A DNA stretch of 64,000 bases, taken from positions 37,635,013 through 37,699,012 of the forward strand of contig NC_053122.1 of assembly GCF_010015445.1 (NCBI RefSeq), written 5' to 3'. Source of the DNA: Perca fluviatilis. Lineage: Eukaryota > Chordata > Actinopteri > Perciformes > Percidae. A program made the position numbers and the translations under genes. The notes beneath the pieces are model-generated. The model was not told where the DNA came from. It saw only the letters and a program-made list of their open reading frames with translations, and did not search any database. How positions within the stretch are numbered: position 1 is the first letter of the stretch; each line of letters starts with the position of its first letter. Shown here piece after piece: positions 14,404-25,792 of the stretch.

Positions 14404-15522
14404 TGTGGTTCAGGTCTAGACAATCTCCTGAACTCCAAAACTGAATGTCAGAATGGGAAAGAAAGGTGATCTAAGCAACTTTGAGCGTGGCATGGTTGTT
14501 GGTGCCAGACGGGCTGGTCTGAGTATTTCCCAATCTGCTCAGTTACTGGGATTTTCACGAATAACCATTTCTAGGGAGTACAAAGAATGGTCTGAAAAAG
14601 GAAAAACATCCAGTATGCTGCAGTCCTGTGAGTGAAAATGCCTTGTTGATGCTAGAGGTCAGAGGAGAATGGGCCGACTCATTCCAGCGGATAGAAGATC
14701 AACTTTGACTCAAATAACCACTCGTTACAACCGAGGTATGCAGCAAAGCATTTGTGAAGCCACAACACGCACAACCTTGAGGTGGATGGGCTACACCAGC
14801 AGAAGACCCCACCGGGTACCACTCATCTCCACTAAAAATAGGAAAATGAGGCTACAATTTGCACGAGCTCACCAAAATTGGACAGTTGAAGACTGTAAAA
14901 ATGTTCCTTGGTCTGATGAATCTCGATTTCTGTTGAGACAGAGTTAGAGTCAGAATTTGGCGTAAACAGAATGAGAACATGGATCAGTCATGCCTTGTTA
15001 CCACTGTGCAGGCTAGTGGTGGTGGTGTTATGGTGTGGGGGATGTTTTCTTGGCACACTTTAGGCCCCTTAGTACCAATTGGGCATCGTTTAAATGCCAC
15101 AGCCTACCTGAGCATTGTTTCTGACCATGTCCATCCCTTTATGACCACCATGGACCCACCCTCTGATGGCTACTTCCAGCAGGATAATGCACCATGTCAC
15201 AAAGCTCACATCATTTCAAATTGGTTTCTTGAACATGACAATGAGTTCACTGTACTAAAATGCCCCCCCCCACAGTCACCAGACACAACCCACTAGAACA
15301 TCTTTGGGATGTAGTGGAACGGGAGCTTCGTGCCCTGGATGTGCCTCACACAAATCTCCATCAACTGCAAGATGCTCTCCTCTCAATATGGGCCAACATT
15401 TCTAAAGAATGCTTCCAGCACCTTCTTGAATAAATGCCACCAAGAATTAAGGCAGTTCTGAAGGTGAAAGGGGGTCAAACACGGTATTAGTAGGGTGTTC
15501 CTAATAATCCTTTAGGTGAGTG
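14404..15522 (+). mobile_element. Tc1-like transposon, 5' end missing
   Basis: The right terminus is GGTGTTCCTAATAATCC followed by TTTAGGTGAGTG and a TA (15523-15524), the expected Tc1/mariner target dinucleotide. The matching left terminus is absent: recognisable Tc1 leader sequence (GGTCTAGACAATCTCCTG) starts near 14404, directly against sequence of the surrounding element. Confidence 0.9.
14453..15432 (+). pseudogene. Broken Tc1 transposase
   Basis: The frame starts MGKKGDLSNFERGMVVGARR with a Tc1 helix-turn-helix (LSISQSAQLLGFSRITIS). A TGA at 14633-14635 interrupts it where relatives have a CGA-type codon; this fits a CpG decay transition. The same frame resumes (MGRLIPADRRST) and reaches the first catalytic Asp in VPWSDESRF (about 14910-14930). 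A small deletion at about 14941 shifts the frame. The next segment carries the second Asp in GYFQQDNAPCHK; a further shift occurs in a run of C near 15265-15275. Words for EHLWDVVERELRALDV follow in yet another frame. It would have been a DD34E transposase of about 330 residues and is certainly inactive. Confidence 0.93.
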
Positions 15523-16003
15523 TATGTATATATATATATATTATACAACCTAATATTCTCCCGAGTGCTCGGTTTGTTTCAGGGACGTATTAGAAGTATT
15601 TTTGTTTGTGTTTGTTTACATGATGTTGGGCACGCCCGCCTCCGTCACACAAATAACCGGCACATCTACTGACGCAACCATGTTCTCACTGAGTGTCTGA
15701 AATCTGGTTTGGCCGTTCCCTATATAGTTCATGATTTAATAAACACCTTATAGGGAATAGTGAGTGAGAGTGAATGAGGGAACAGTTTCCAACACAGCTT
15801 TTGTCATAGCATTGCATTACATCATTGGGAAGATGTCAGGGTAGATGGTTAGAACTAAGTGTCTGACTTTGATAATAGAGACTGCGATTTACATACTATG
15901 GTCCTATCAACAGACAGCATTGGCTTATATAAACCAATGTTTTCCTATGGGTCATATAGACCAATTATGAAGCAATGGCAAGCTATTTTGAATTCAAGCC
16001 ATA

Positions 16004-16526
16004 AAAGTAAGTAAGTAAGTAAAGTAAAACTTTATTTATATAGCACCTTTCACAGACAAAAGGGGTCACAAAGTGCTTTACAGTAAAACAAAAACAGAGC
16101 AAAGACAACACATACAAAGCTATATGGCTAATAAAATGCTTGTCTAAAAAGATGAGTCTTCAGGTGTTTTTTAAAGATTTCCACAGAATCCAAAGCTCTC
16201 AAGGCTAAAGGGAGAGAGTTCCAGAGCCTTGGGGCCACCACCGAAAATGCACGATCACCTCTTGTTTTAAAACGTGTTCTAGGAACAATTAAGAGCTCCT
16301 GACTTGAAGACCTCAAAGAGCGACCAGGAGTGTGTGCGTGCGGTAGTTCCTGGATGTACGAGGGAGCTTGGCCATGTAAGGCTCTATAGGTAATAGTTAA
16401 AATTTTAAAATTCACTCTAAAACCAATCGGTAGCCAGTGAAGAGCCTTAAGCACAGGAGTAATGTGCGACCTCCTGCTGGTCTTCGATAAAAGTCTTGCT
16501 GCTGCATTCTGTACGACTTGCATGAG
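16004..16526 (-). pseudogene. L2-like LINE 3' end with (TTAC)n tail
   Basis: The minus-strand frame from 16523 to 16128 reads QVVQNAAARLL, ITPVLKALHWLPIGFRV, ILTITYRALHGQAPSYI, then RGDRAFSVVAPRLWNSLPL and FKKHLKTHLF, the signature C-terminus of L2-family reverse transcriptases in fish. It ends in a stop and a 3' UTR with GGTGCTATATAAATAAAG and a TTAC tail (GTAAGTAAGTAA on the plus strand, near 16007-16022). The 5' side is truncated just before QVVQNA. The remaining frame is intact, suggesting a fairly young copy. Confidence 0.92.
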
Positions 16527-19500
16527 AAGTTTTATTACTTATACTATTCTATTTCAACCCCAGAGTCAAATTGGTCTTGCAATAGCACAGAGACGGCAAG
16601 CTAGCTATCTCTAAAGTCTATCTCCTGCGCCATGTTCCCTTGTTTGTTAGAATATTCCTTACTATCTACAATATGCTTTTTCTTTATAAACCTTTTCCTC
16701 GCTTCACCCACTAAGTTGCAGTTCCTTCCTCACATTGAAATGCTAGATAAGCACATGGATATCTGGTCTTATCCACATTAACACTGGCTCCCAATCTAAG
16801 ATGCAATCACATTGTGGTGCTTTGATGTAACTGACGGAACCGAAAAAGAAAAATCTAACTATCCATCACTTACAGATGGTGATCTCCCCTGTCTGGAAGC
16901 ATATTAAACGCAAGCAGCTAAAGCAGGACAAGATGTGATGGAGAAGGAAACTCAAGCATATAGAACACTGCAAATGTTCAAACACTACATACTCAACAGA
17001 CCCGTCTCGCTCTTTCAGCTTTCAATTCACGTCCGTCTCAGTATAGTCTGTCTATTCCTCTCACACAGATATAATCACACACACATGCTTGCTCTGTCGC
17101 CATCGCACCTTGCTTCATTGCTCTCTCCCCTTCATGCTGACACTGACTTGAGGGTTAACAGCAGACGGCATCCATCACGCCGTACCATTCAATCAGTCAA
17201 TGCACAGATCCATGCTGTCAGATATGCCACTTACTGTAATATATCTGAGCTTCAAAATGCCGTTATTATCCCCACCGATCATAACTGATGCTCACAGGCC
17301 ACTAGTTTCTGTGATTCACAGCCATATCACCATGATTCAGCACATTCAGTCACCTGGGGAAACTGTAACCAGGCAACAAGGTTTGGATATAGGGTCTTCT
17401 GAGTTAATGGCTTTACCACAGCCAGCACCACAGCCTACTAATTATCCCTTTCTGTGTCAACATGGCCGTAAAAGTAGGCTCTTCTAGCCCATTAACTTGT
17501 AGTGGTGCTTTAACAACTCTGGAGAGAATGAAAACTAGTTTCAACCTGCCTGCGCCCACAAGAGCTGTGTTTTCCTACAGGTTGTGCAAATTACTGTCAG
17601 AGTTTGAGGACCCAAAGTGAGTGTGATGAAAGTGTGAGATGAAAGTGTGAGGGGAAGAGGAGAGGATTTTAAAACCAGCTGGGTGAGTGCGCCGTCTTAT
17701 CAGCAGTGGATTAAGGAGGCATTAAAGAGTCCAACTTTCTTTTTTTTTTTACATTTTTATGAGGTCTCAGCTAAACTAAACATTGATAACAAGGCCTGAC
17801 TTTTCATACTCATGAATAAAGTTCAGTCTGAATAAGAAACTACATTTGCACAAGTTCTTGTCTTTTCATGCTAGCAGAGCATCAGAGTTGCAATGTGAAA
17901 TTTTCTCTCTTTGTTTTAACCATTTGGGAAAGAACGGAGTCTAAAATATTTCAGGTGGATGACTGGAGACCATGGAGGAGTTGCAGAGGTGTGACCAATC
18001 TGATCCAGTTATTTTTTTTTTTTAAATCAAGATTTGACACTTGTATAACACTTAGAATATTTTTAGCCCAAGTTAGCCTAATGGGTATCTTTTCTTAAAG
18101 TTGGTTGAAGATCAGAGGAGAAAATAAAAGCCACCATTAGTTATCTACCTAAATATGTGTCTTTAACAGGTGCAGAAATGGCATCGTAAAGCACCCCCCT
18201 TCCAGGTGGATCTCAATAATGGACCTGCAAAAAATTATTTTCAAAAAGATGACACTCGAAATGAAAAGGACTTGTGGACAGTTCGATCTGGTCAGGCCCA
18301 AGAAAAATGTGATCCTTGTGATCCCAAACAGATCCAAATAGCAACAGAAAAGGGCCATACCCAAATCCAATTAGACAGAACCCAGAGGAATGTGAAGACC
18401 TATTCTCTATTAGGACAATAGCAGACTTAGCAGTGACAATGGCTGCAGTGCAGAGGCAATTAGACATTTGAGATTAAAGAATACATGGACAAAAGAACTG
18501 TAATGATACATAATGACTTTAAAGCTATTGGATAGATAAAATCCATGAAATCAGAAAGACTCAAAAAAATCTGATTTATCTTTGTATGTATCAAAGACTG
18601 AATTACACAATGCAGCCTACATTACCTTGCTGCCACAATGATCTGTACATTAGGAAGCGGACAGTCTGAGTGCGACATTATTCACAGCGACCACAGGAAG
18701 GAATCATCTCTTCTATGACAGAAGAATGGATCACCTTAAAAGGCTGCAAAAGGAAATGAGGGACGAGACAGAGAAAGGAAGAGTGAGATAGCAGTCATTT
18801 TGGGCCGCCACTGAGGCGATTGTAGCTGAAGGAAATAAGTAGAGCGAGGCTAAATTAGAATTCCAGTGCCAGTTTTGGTGAGAAAGGTAAGGGGTTTGAC
18901 TGATATCTCCAGCGCCGGCTGGTCATTTTTGGTATGGCGTGGTCTGGGGAGGAACAAGAGCAGGAAGAAATGGAGGGGAGGAGAGAATGATATTAAGAGA
19001 GAAAGAGGAAATCAAATTGGAGCAGTCTATCTTCTGGGGTAGGCATCACGGTCCAGCATTGTATGGCACTCTCTTTCTCTCTGTCATGGCGACTAGGGGG
19101 TGACGGATGGACGTCTCACTTGTAATGATTCCAATTTTCGGAGAGCTGTATAATACTGGCCGACGGAAGCATCAGCAGCCTCTGATACATCATAATATAA
19201 GTCGAATTAGGATCCATTATTATCAGGAGGCAGGGGGCCCTTTTCCCTCTGTTTCGGGACTGCAGCGGGAGGAAAATGAGACTAGAGGCATCTTGTGACA
19301 GCAGGCAATTTTGTCAGAGAAAGATTGAGTGTCTGATCTATGATTGTCATGGTAATGCATGTCCTAGATGCCAGGGAGACTGCTGAGACAGAGGCTGGCA
19401 TTCGGCAAATCCATGATCTTACTTAAACCATCCATGGCACTGCTTTTTACAAATATGAGCTCCTGACATTAAATTCTCAGTCTATTCTCATGAACCACAT

Positions 19501-19559
19501 GTTCCAAAAGCTTTGGAAAGTTAAGCAGCTGCATGCTGCTGTATAAGAGGAGGTCGGGG
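16527..19559. other. 3-kb intronic stretch, nothing recognised
   Basis: Short T runs near 17740 and 18010 only. Frames here (such as 16935-17288 or 18170-18421) show no known domain. This is one of the longest stretches without recognised transposons and so a reasonable place for conserved non-coding DNA, which cannot be tested here. Confidence 0.4.
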
Positions 19560-20075
19560 GGGATTGGTGGGTGTTAAAATACCGGACTTACAAGCCAGGG
19601 AGCGGAGTTTGCTTCCCAGGGAAAACCAAAGACTATCACCTAGGAAATGTGTGTTCCTCGGGAGTGTTTTAATATAAACCACGATCTTTTTCTTAAACTT
19701 AACTAGTCGTTTTGGTGCCTAAACTTAACTTCGCCGCCGCATAACGCTCACTTGTTCTTGCATAAACTTAACTATAAACTCCGCCGAAATGACCGGCAGC
19801 TTGCGGGTCTCTGTACCCGGATCACAGTCACTTATTCTGGGGTAACCGAACCACCAACTACCGCTGACCTGGCGGAGCATCGCACGAAACTCTACAGCGG
19901 CTTAAACAGCCAGCAACCGCCGCTCTGTAGCCAATGTCACGTGACCAGTCGGAAGTCTCCTAGTTTTCGTATAATATCAAACGTTTTAGTGTGCATTTTC
20001 ATACGATATCATACGAACCCGTTCATGAGAATGCATTATAAATTCTATACGTTTTTTTTTTTTTCAACAGGAAGA
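19560..20075. repeat. Unclassified interspersed repeat
   Basis: Contains repeated TAAACTTAACT words (about 19692, 19723 and 19764) and the stretch GTGCATTTTCATACGATATC, which I associate with a repeat common in percomorph genomes. Ends are not defined, and no coding part is present. Confidence 0.5.
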
Positions 20076-20752
20076 CAACACTCAGATGTATCATATTATT
20101 TGAAGTGTTTGCTTTAACTAGTCTGCCAATTTTAAAGAGGAGATATTTATGTTTCGAAATGGTAAATATACGGCAACGCATTTCTTTATTTCTGTTCTGA
20201 CAATGACGTAAAAATGTCAAATTACTTTATTGTGACTCATGTCTACTCTACTCGTGACATTTCAGTTACCAAATCATCCCAAGTACAATAGCTAAAAAAA
20301 CTGCATAAAAAATTGTTTTTCCAAACAATTCCTCCTGGGAATGGAGCTTAAGTGCAGAACTGGCTCAGCAAGCATTCATTAAAAACTGGGACTCTACACA
20401 CCGGCTTCATGAAATATTCAATATACAGTAGCTTTTGGAGGCAAGGGCATGTTTTCCACTCCAACAACACAAATGTGATTTTCTGCAAAAATACAAAGAA
20501 TAACACCAAATCACAAATTTCTGTTTTGTAAGCACCTGAAGCTCTACGTTTACTTCCCTTAAAAAAGGATGGCAGACCTTTGATTCATTCATTATATTAT
20601 TTTGAAAGGCTAAGTAAAGCCTTCTCTTTTTGGCTGAGACCTTGAGCTTAGCAGTACAATAAATGTTTGAGAAGCAATGGCATTCAGACCGACCAAAGCC
20701 CTGCGTTAAAAGCTTTCTCTGTTCAAGAAAAAGATGAATGCATTTGAAAGAG

Positions 20753-21072
20753 GGCATGGCGATATGGAGAAACTCAAATATCACGATATCCTTGGCCAAA
20801 TACATTGACGTCGATATTGCGACAATATTGTAGGGTTGACAAGTGGTGCTTTCACAATGAGATTTTAGATAATCACCAATAATGTGGATTGTAGGTAAAG
20901 GCAAATAATAAAACAGTCTGGTAAGTAGAAAATAAAATCACTTTACTGTAATGTAGCCTTTAAAACCAGGAAAAGACAACACTTATGTCATATCACCATA
21001 TTAAAAATCTAAGATGATATCTAGTCATTTATATCGATATAGATATAGTATTGATATATTGTCGTGTCCTAA
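20753..21072. mobile_element. hAT-type miniature element (GGCGATATGG family)
   Basis: The left part GGCATGGCGATATGGAG and the right part TTGATATATTGTCGTGTCC are degenerate inverted ends of the family usually ending TAGGGCTGGGCGATAT. The interior matches the remembered family sequence (CACTTTACTGTAATG, AGGAAAAGACAACACTTATG). No clean target duplication. Confidence 0.75.
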
Positions 21073-21638
21073 TGTGAAGGCTTATCAAACCCCAGAACCG
21101 TGCACTTTGGTTTATCATACTATGAGAGAGGATTTTACAACTATGGAAAGATATCAAGAAGTGCCAATTCAACTTTTTAGAAGGACCACTTTGCGGGTTT
21201 TTACTCATTCAAATGAGCTGTGTCCCCCCCCACAGCGCTTTTGTCTGTCTGAATGCAGCCTTAATATAAGTTGATGTTAAGTCTACTGATTTCTGCAACT
21301 TTCGGGTACTCTGGAATTTTGTTCCAAAACAAATCACAATTAACCACGATAAGATCAACACCAATAACAGTTCACACGAGGGTTACTGAATGGTCGTCTG
21401 GCATCATTACCAGCCCTCACACATGCAGATACGTGGTTAACACATACTTCTCTGGGGACGAGGGGTGGGTGTACAAATATTCTCGCTGAGTCAAAGCTCA
21501 CTGAGCCGACTCAAAAGGAGCCACAGAATATGCAGAGCAGAAGTGTGGTAACGGAGCTCCAGTGATTGGGCTTTCTCTTTCAGTCCACGATTACCTTAGA
21601 TATTTCAGCTTCAATAATCTGGTATGACCACCTGTAGC

Positions 21639-22173
21639 CAGCGGGGGAAGAAGTATTCAGATCCTTAACTTAAGTAAAAGTACTAATACCACACTGTAAA
21701 AATACTCATACAAGTACAAGTCCTGCATCGAAAATGTTACTTAAGTAAAAATATTTAAGTATCATCAGGAAAATGTACTTAAAGTATTAAAAGTAAAAGT
21801 ACTCGATGCAGAACTCTCCTCCCATTGTAGAAAGAGTAAAGGATCCAACCAGTTGTGTGTTTAATGGTCTCCTCATCTCAGCGTGACTTGTAACCGTTAT
21901 ATTGTCGGCTAGTTTACTTTAGAATCAAACATCAGATTTTATAAACTACATGTGTTCTGTGTGCAGAAATGTTAATGTGTAAAGTAACTAGTAACTAAAG
22001 CTGTAACAGATGAAGGTAGTGGAGTAAAAAGTACAATATTTCTCTCTGGAATGTAGCAGAGAAGAAGTAGAAAGTGGCATGAAAAGAAAAGACTCAAGTA
22101 AAGTACAAGTACCTCAACATTTGGACTTGAGTACAGCGCTGCAGTAAATGTACTTAGTTACATTCCACCACTG
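21639..22173. mobile_element. Complete hAT-type miniature element (CAGTGGTGGAA family)
   Basis: A 535-bp element with ends CAGCGGGGGAAG and CATTCCACCACTG, rich in AAGTA words. It is flanked by CCTGTAGC (21631-21638) and CCTGTAGG (22174-22181), a 7/8 match to an 8-bp hAT target duplication. Partial copies are at 34382-34580 and 37220-37495. Confidence 0.9.
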
Positions 22174-22234
22174 CCTGTAGGCTACCTACAAGAGGCAGAA
22201 TGCCTAAGCATAATATTCATTCCCTGATAGTAAC

Positions 22235-22668
22235 TAGGGGTGTAACTCACACGTTTTATCACGATACGATATTCTATCGATTCTTTGTCAATGATATAAT
22301 AATCACTGATACTGTATCACAAAGTCTGCCATGATATGATTTTGATTTGATTCAATTCAGGGGCCTGCGACCAATATGGGACGATACATAAGCCCATTTA
22401 ACACAATTGGTTACATTTATATATATATAGCAACTACAATTTGATTTGACAATTTCATTACTGATCTTTTCCATTAAAAACATTAAAGACATTAAAAACA
22501 AACTACTCCTTTCAAAAATAAGAATAAATATAAAGTGGGAATTTCAAAATAAAGGCATATCTTAAAGATGACGATATGTATCAATATTTTCACTTTGTAT
22601 GGATACTATTGGATCGTTGAGGACTGAATCGATATATTGATCCAGATTGATGTATCCTTACACTCCTA
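22235..22668. mobile_element. hAT-type miniature element (TIR TAGGGGTGTAA)
   Basis: A 434-bp unit with ends TAGGGGTGTAA and TTACACTCCTA, flanked by ATAGTAAC (22227-22234) and TTAGTAAC (22669-22676), a 7/8 direct repeat. The inside has many ATCGATA-type words and no coding sequence. Confidence 0.9.
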
Positions 22669-23796
22669 TTAGTAACAGTGCTGATCTACAGAAATAGCTC
22701 CTTCTTATGCTTTAGCTTTTTTATTTGGCTATTTTCACTTAACTAGGAAAACTGTGGTTATTGGACTTTACATATTGTGGTCTGACTCAACCACAAAGAT
22801 TATGTATGGCTTCTCAGCAGCTCAGCTCCTCAGAAATATTTGTAGAACAAAAAGCAACCCCCTTCACTCCAAACATTAACTTCTGGTTAACCTCTCCTGT
22901 TGTAACAGATGTTCCAGTTGTTTACGGTTACTTCACATCTGTTAGCCGAAATCTCCAGAGTCCCGCAGTCATCTTAAAGGAAATCCTGGGTACCCTCCTC
23001 CCTGTCCTGCACCGACACATCCCACAGAACCAGCTGCCACCACGCTCCGCACAACACACTTTAAGACTTTCCTGCTTCTCCTCCAGACAAAAGGTTTCAG
23101 AAGAGGCCAACCATGAAACACCCATAGCATCAGCAGGGCACAGACGCTTCCTCTTGCTAACACCCCCCACCCCTCCACCCCCCACCTCTTCCTGGCTTTC
23201 AACTCGATGCAGCCTGAACTCCCAAATGTGCTGATCACAGAGGCGGTCCACAGGTGGAAATTCTGTGGGATTTGGTGAGTCAGGGGGGAAATTAGTTCTG
23301 GAAGTAAACTGTAGATGGGGATACAATTTGTCTTCTGTTGAGTGTGTACGGGCTGGGTAGTTGGGTTTCTTAGGTAGACTGTAAATAGCCTGTGTAATAA
23401 CAGGTGTGTTTGCAGAACAGGGCTTTTGCAAAATGCCAGCAATATGTGGCTGCTTTGGTTGTCAATTTTTTGGTTCAATTAACAAAGAATTTCAAAATCA
23501 ATTTCAGCCAAGAAATGATATTTCAAGAGCCTTTAACTGCAGCAGAACCACAAACATAGTTATTTGGAATCTAACTTATTTGGAACAGCTTAAGAATACT
23601 AAATAACTCCACCTTTTGGAAAACAAACACTATTCATGCCAAAATCAGTTACAATAATAGATATGAGGTAGCTGGAGATATGTGCTATCCAGAGAATTGT
23701 TTGGATCCAGGAAATATTGTCTATTAAATTCCAGTTACAAGTATAGTTCTTCCCAAACTGGGCACAATTACTATATGTAGTCTTTAAGAATGTAAC

Positions 23797-24149
23797 TAGA
23801 GCTGCAACAATTAACTGATTTATCGATCAATCGGACAAAAGAAAACTAATTGGCCAATATTTTGGTAAACGATTAATCATTTTAGTAATTTTTCTAGCAA
23901 AACCGCCAAACATGCAATGGTTCCAGCTTCTCAAATGTTAAGATTTGTTGCTTTTCTTTGTCATATATGACAGTGAACTGAATATTTGTTTACTGGACTG
24001 TTAGTCAAATAAAACACGTACTGGAAGTGCACAGATCTCCGTGAGCTGTGCGAAATTATATCCACCATTTTGCACTATTTTTTTACCAATTTTATAGACA
24101 AAACAATTGTTAAAGAGAATAATCGCTCCATTCAACGATAACAAATATA
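23797..24149. mobile_element. hAT-type miniature element (TAGAGCTGCAACAATTAA family)
   Basis: The left end TAGAGCTGCAACAATTAACTG matches a common fish family. The right end is eroded, but TGTAAC occurs directly before the element (23791-23796) and again after it (24152-24157). A piece of the same family (CAGTTCAAGCTTCTCAAAAG) lies at 34270-34381. Confidence 0.7.
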
Positions 24150-24487
24150 TGTGTAACTGAAATGATAGCCTTTAGTTGGGCCCACCCTTTCCCCAGTCAC
24201 ACCCACCTCAGGCCTGCTCACTGTCTCAGGGTACGATCATTTGAAACGACGCAGACACTGGTTCACTCCTAACAATGAAAGTCAAACTGCCTGGTAAATC
24301 TAGCCCGTATGATAGAGCAATAAATGGCCACTGTGCATTCTACTGTGGACAGGTGATACGGTGAATCCCTTGGAGCGGCTAACTGACCCCCCCCCCAGGC
24401 TACTGTCTGCTTCCTGACAGACAAAGCTCCCAGACTCCTGTCAAAACATCTCCTAACTAGGGAGCAGCAGCTACAGCCGTCCCCGGA

Positions 24488-24489
<2 letters not shown>

Positions 24490-24570
<81 letters not shown>

Positions 24571-24690
24571 GACTCTACCAGAGAACACAGACAGTCTGTT
24601 GGAAGGGTTGACAGGGTGACTACACTGAGGCTGTGTATGTTTATATACTGTATATATATGTGCATATGAAAGTGATGCTCTTCATTTATT
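24490..24690. repeat. (TG)n microsatellite plus linked repeat, copy 1
   Basis: TC then TG dinucleotides (24490-24567), followed by ACACAGACAGTCTGTTGGAAG, GTTGACAGGGTGACTACACT and GGCTGTGTATGTTTATAT. The same sequence after a TG tract is found at 30755-30905, so the microsatellite and flank spread together. Confidence 0.85.
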
Positions 24691-24767
24691 GTTATGAATT
24701 GAGTAATTTTAGGTTTTGGACTATAGGCTAGACAAAACCAGAAACTTATGAAAATGTTGAAAAACAA

Positions 24768-25792
24768 CACTGTAAAAACAAAAATGTTGTGAAAACTCAA
24801 AATTTCAAGGCAACTTACTGCACTAGATTTTTGAGTTTTGAGGCCAACTCAAACTCCTACGTTTTGAAAATAGTTCAGCCAACTAATAATGTTTTGTTCA
24901 AATAATTAACTTTCATATGCTGTGCCAACTAATAATGTTTTGTTTAAATAATTTATCTTTCATAGATATAAAAACTTAAAATCTTAAGTTTTACATACTA
25001 AATAATTCAAAAAACAGTCATGTCAACTAATTATCTTTTGTTCAGATAATTAACTTTTGTGTGTAAAAACTAAGTTTCGACTTCTAAAAGAGCCCCGTGC
25101 AAAATAAGGGGCCCATCTAAAGCTGCTGATCTTGCATCACTTGACATAAAAGGACCACTAGTGAAGTGAACCGCGCCACAGAATACTGGCTGAAGGAAGC
25201 CTATTACTGCAAAAAGTCTAACACTGCAAAACTCCAGCTCTTCTTATCAAACGTAACAGTCACTTACCTCATGGTTACAAATGTAAACCAGCACAACAAT
25301 GACAATTACCAGGCAACAAAACATTACATTCTAAGCAGACACGTTTAATAAACGGAATTCATAAAGTTACATTTGTATTTCGAACAAACTGCAAACTTTT
25401 CAGCAAAGTTTGACACAACCATTTACTGCCTTGCATCATGGGAATTGACCAGCCAATGAACCACCTGACTGCAGTACGCAAATCGGAGTTCAAGGCATAG
25501 AGCAGGCCGAAAAGGTAGGCAACTGAAAACCCCTGCAGAACTGCCCAGGAAACCCTGTTTTAGCGTGGAGCATGAAAAGAGTAATTGACCTGGCCTCAAT
25601 TTGAGTCTAACTACAATTTCAAAGTGGCGCCACCATACATTTTGAAGTGAGACCAACTTATCACAATAAACTTAATACAGTGAGTTGAAGTAACTACTTT
25701 AACAAAGTTTATAATGCAATTATGTGTTTTTTGTTCTGTTTAATTGAAAATCAAAGTAAGATGAGCAATTTCAAGTTCTCGTTTTTACAGTG
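24768..25792. mobile_element. 1-kb non-autonomous DNA transposon with CACTG ends
   Basis: Perfect 12-bp inverted ends CACTGTAAAAAC and GTTTTTACAGTG. The interior contains repeated CCAACTAATAATGTTTTGTT and AACTTTCATA words (24880-25060) and no transposase. CACTG ends fit CACTA/EnSpm-like or Chapaev-like superfamilies; the target duplication is too short to read with confidence. Confidence 0.8.

Larger units (their letters stand above)
14100..15799. mobile_element. Inverted-repeat DNA element split by a nested Tc1 copy
   Basis: The left end AGCTGTGTTCTAAACCGTTC (14100 on) matches the reverse complement of the right end (15779-15799, GGAACAGTTTCCAACACAGC..) with three mismatches over 21 bp. Both arms also contain TTCCCTATATAGT and a run of ACTATATAG / CCTATAAGG words. 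The middle is occupied by the Tc1 copy at about 14404-15522, which explains why a miniature element spans 1.7 kb. No unambiguous target duplication was found. Confidence 0.75.

Noticed and set aside
22761..23478. Overlapping frames of 157-169 residues on both strands
   Set aside because: Low-complexity Pro/Gly stretches, no domain, no conserved motif; typical of a GC-richer non-coding patch.
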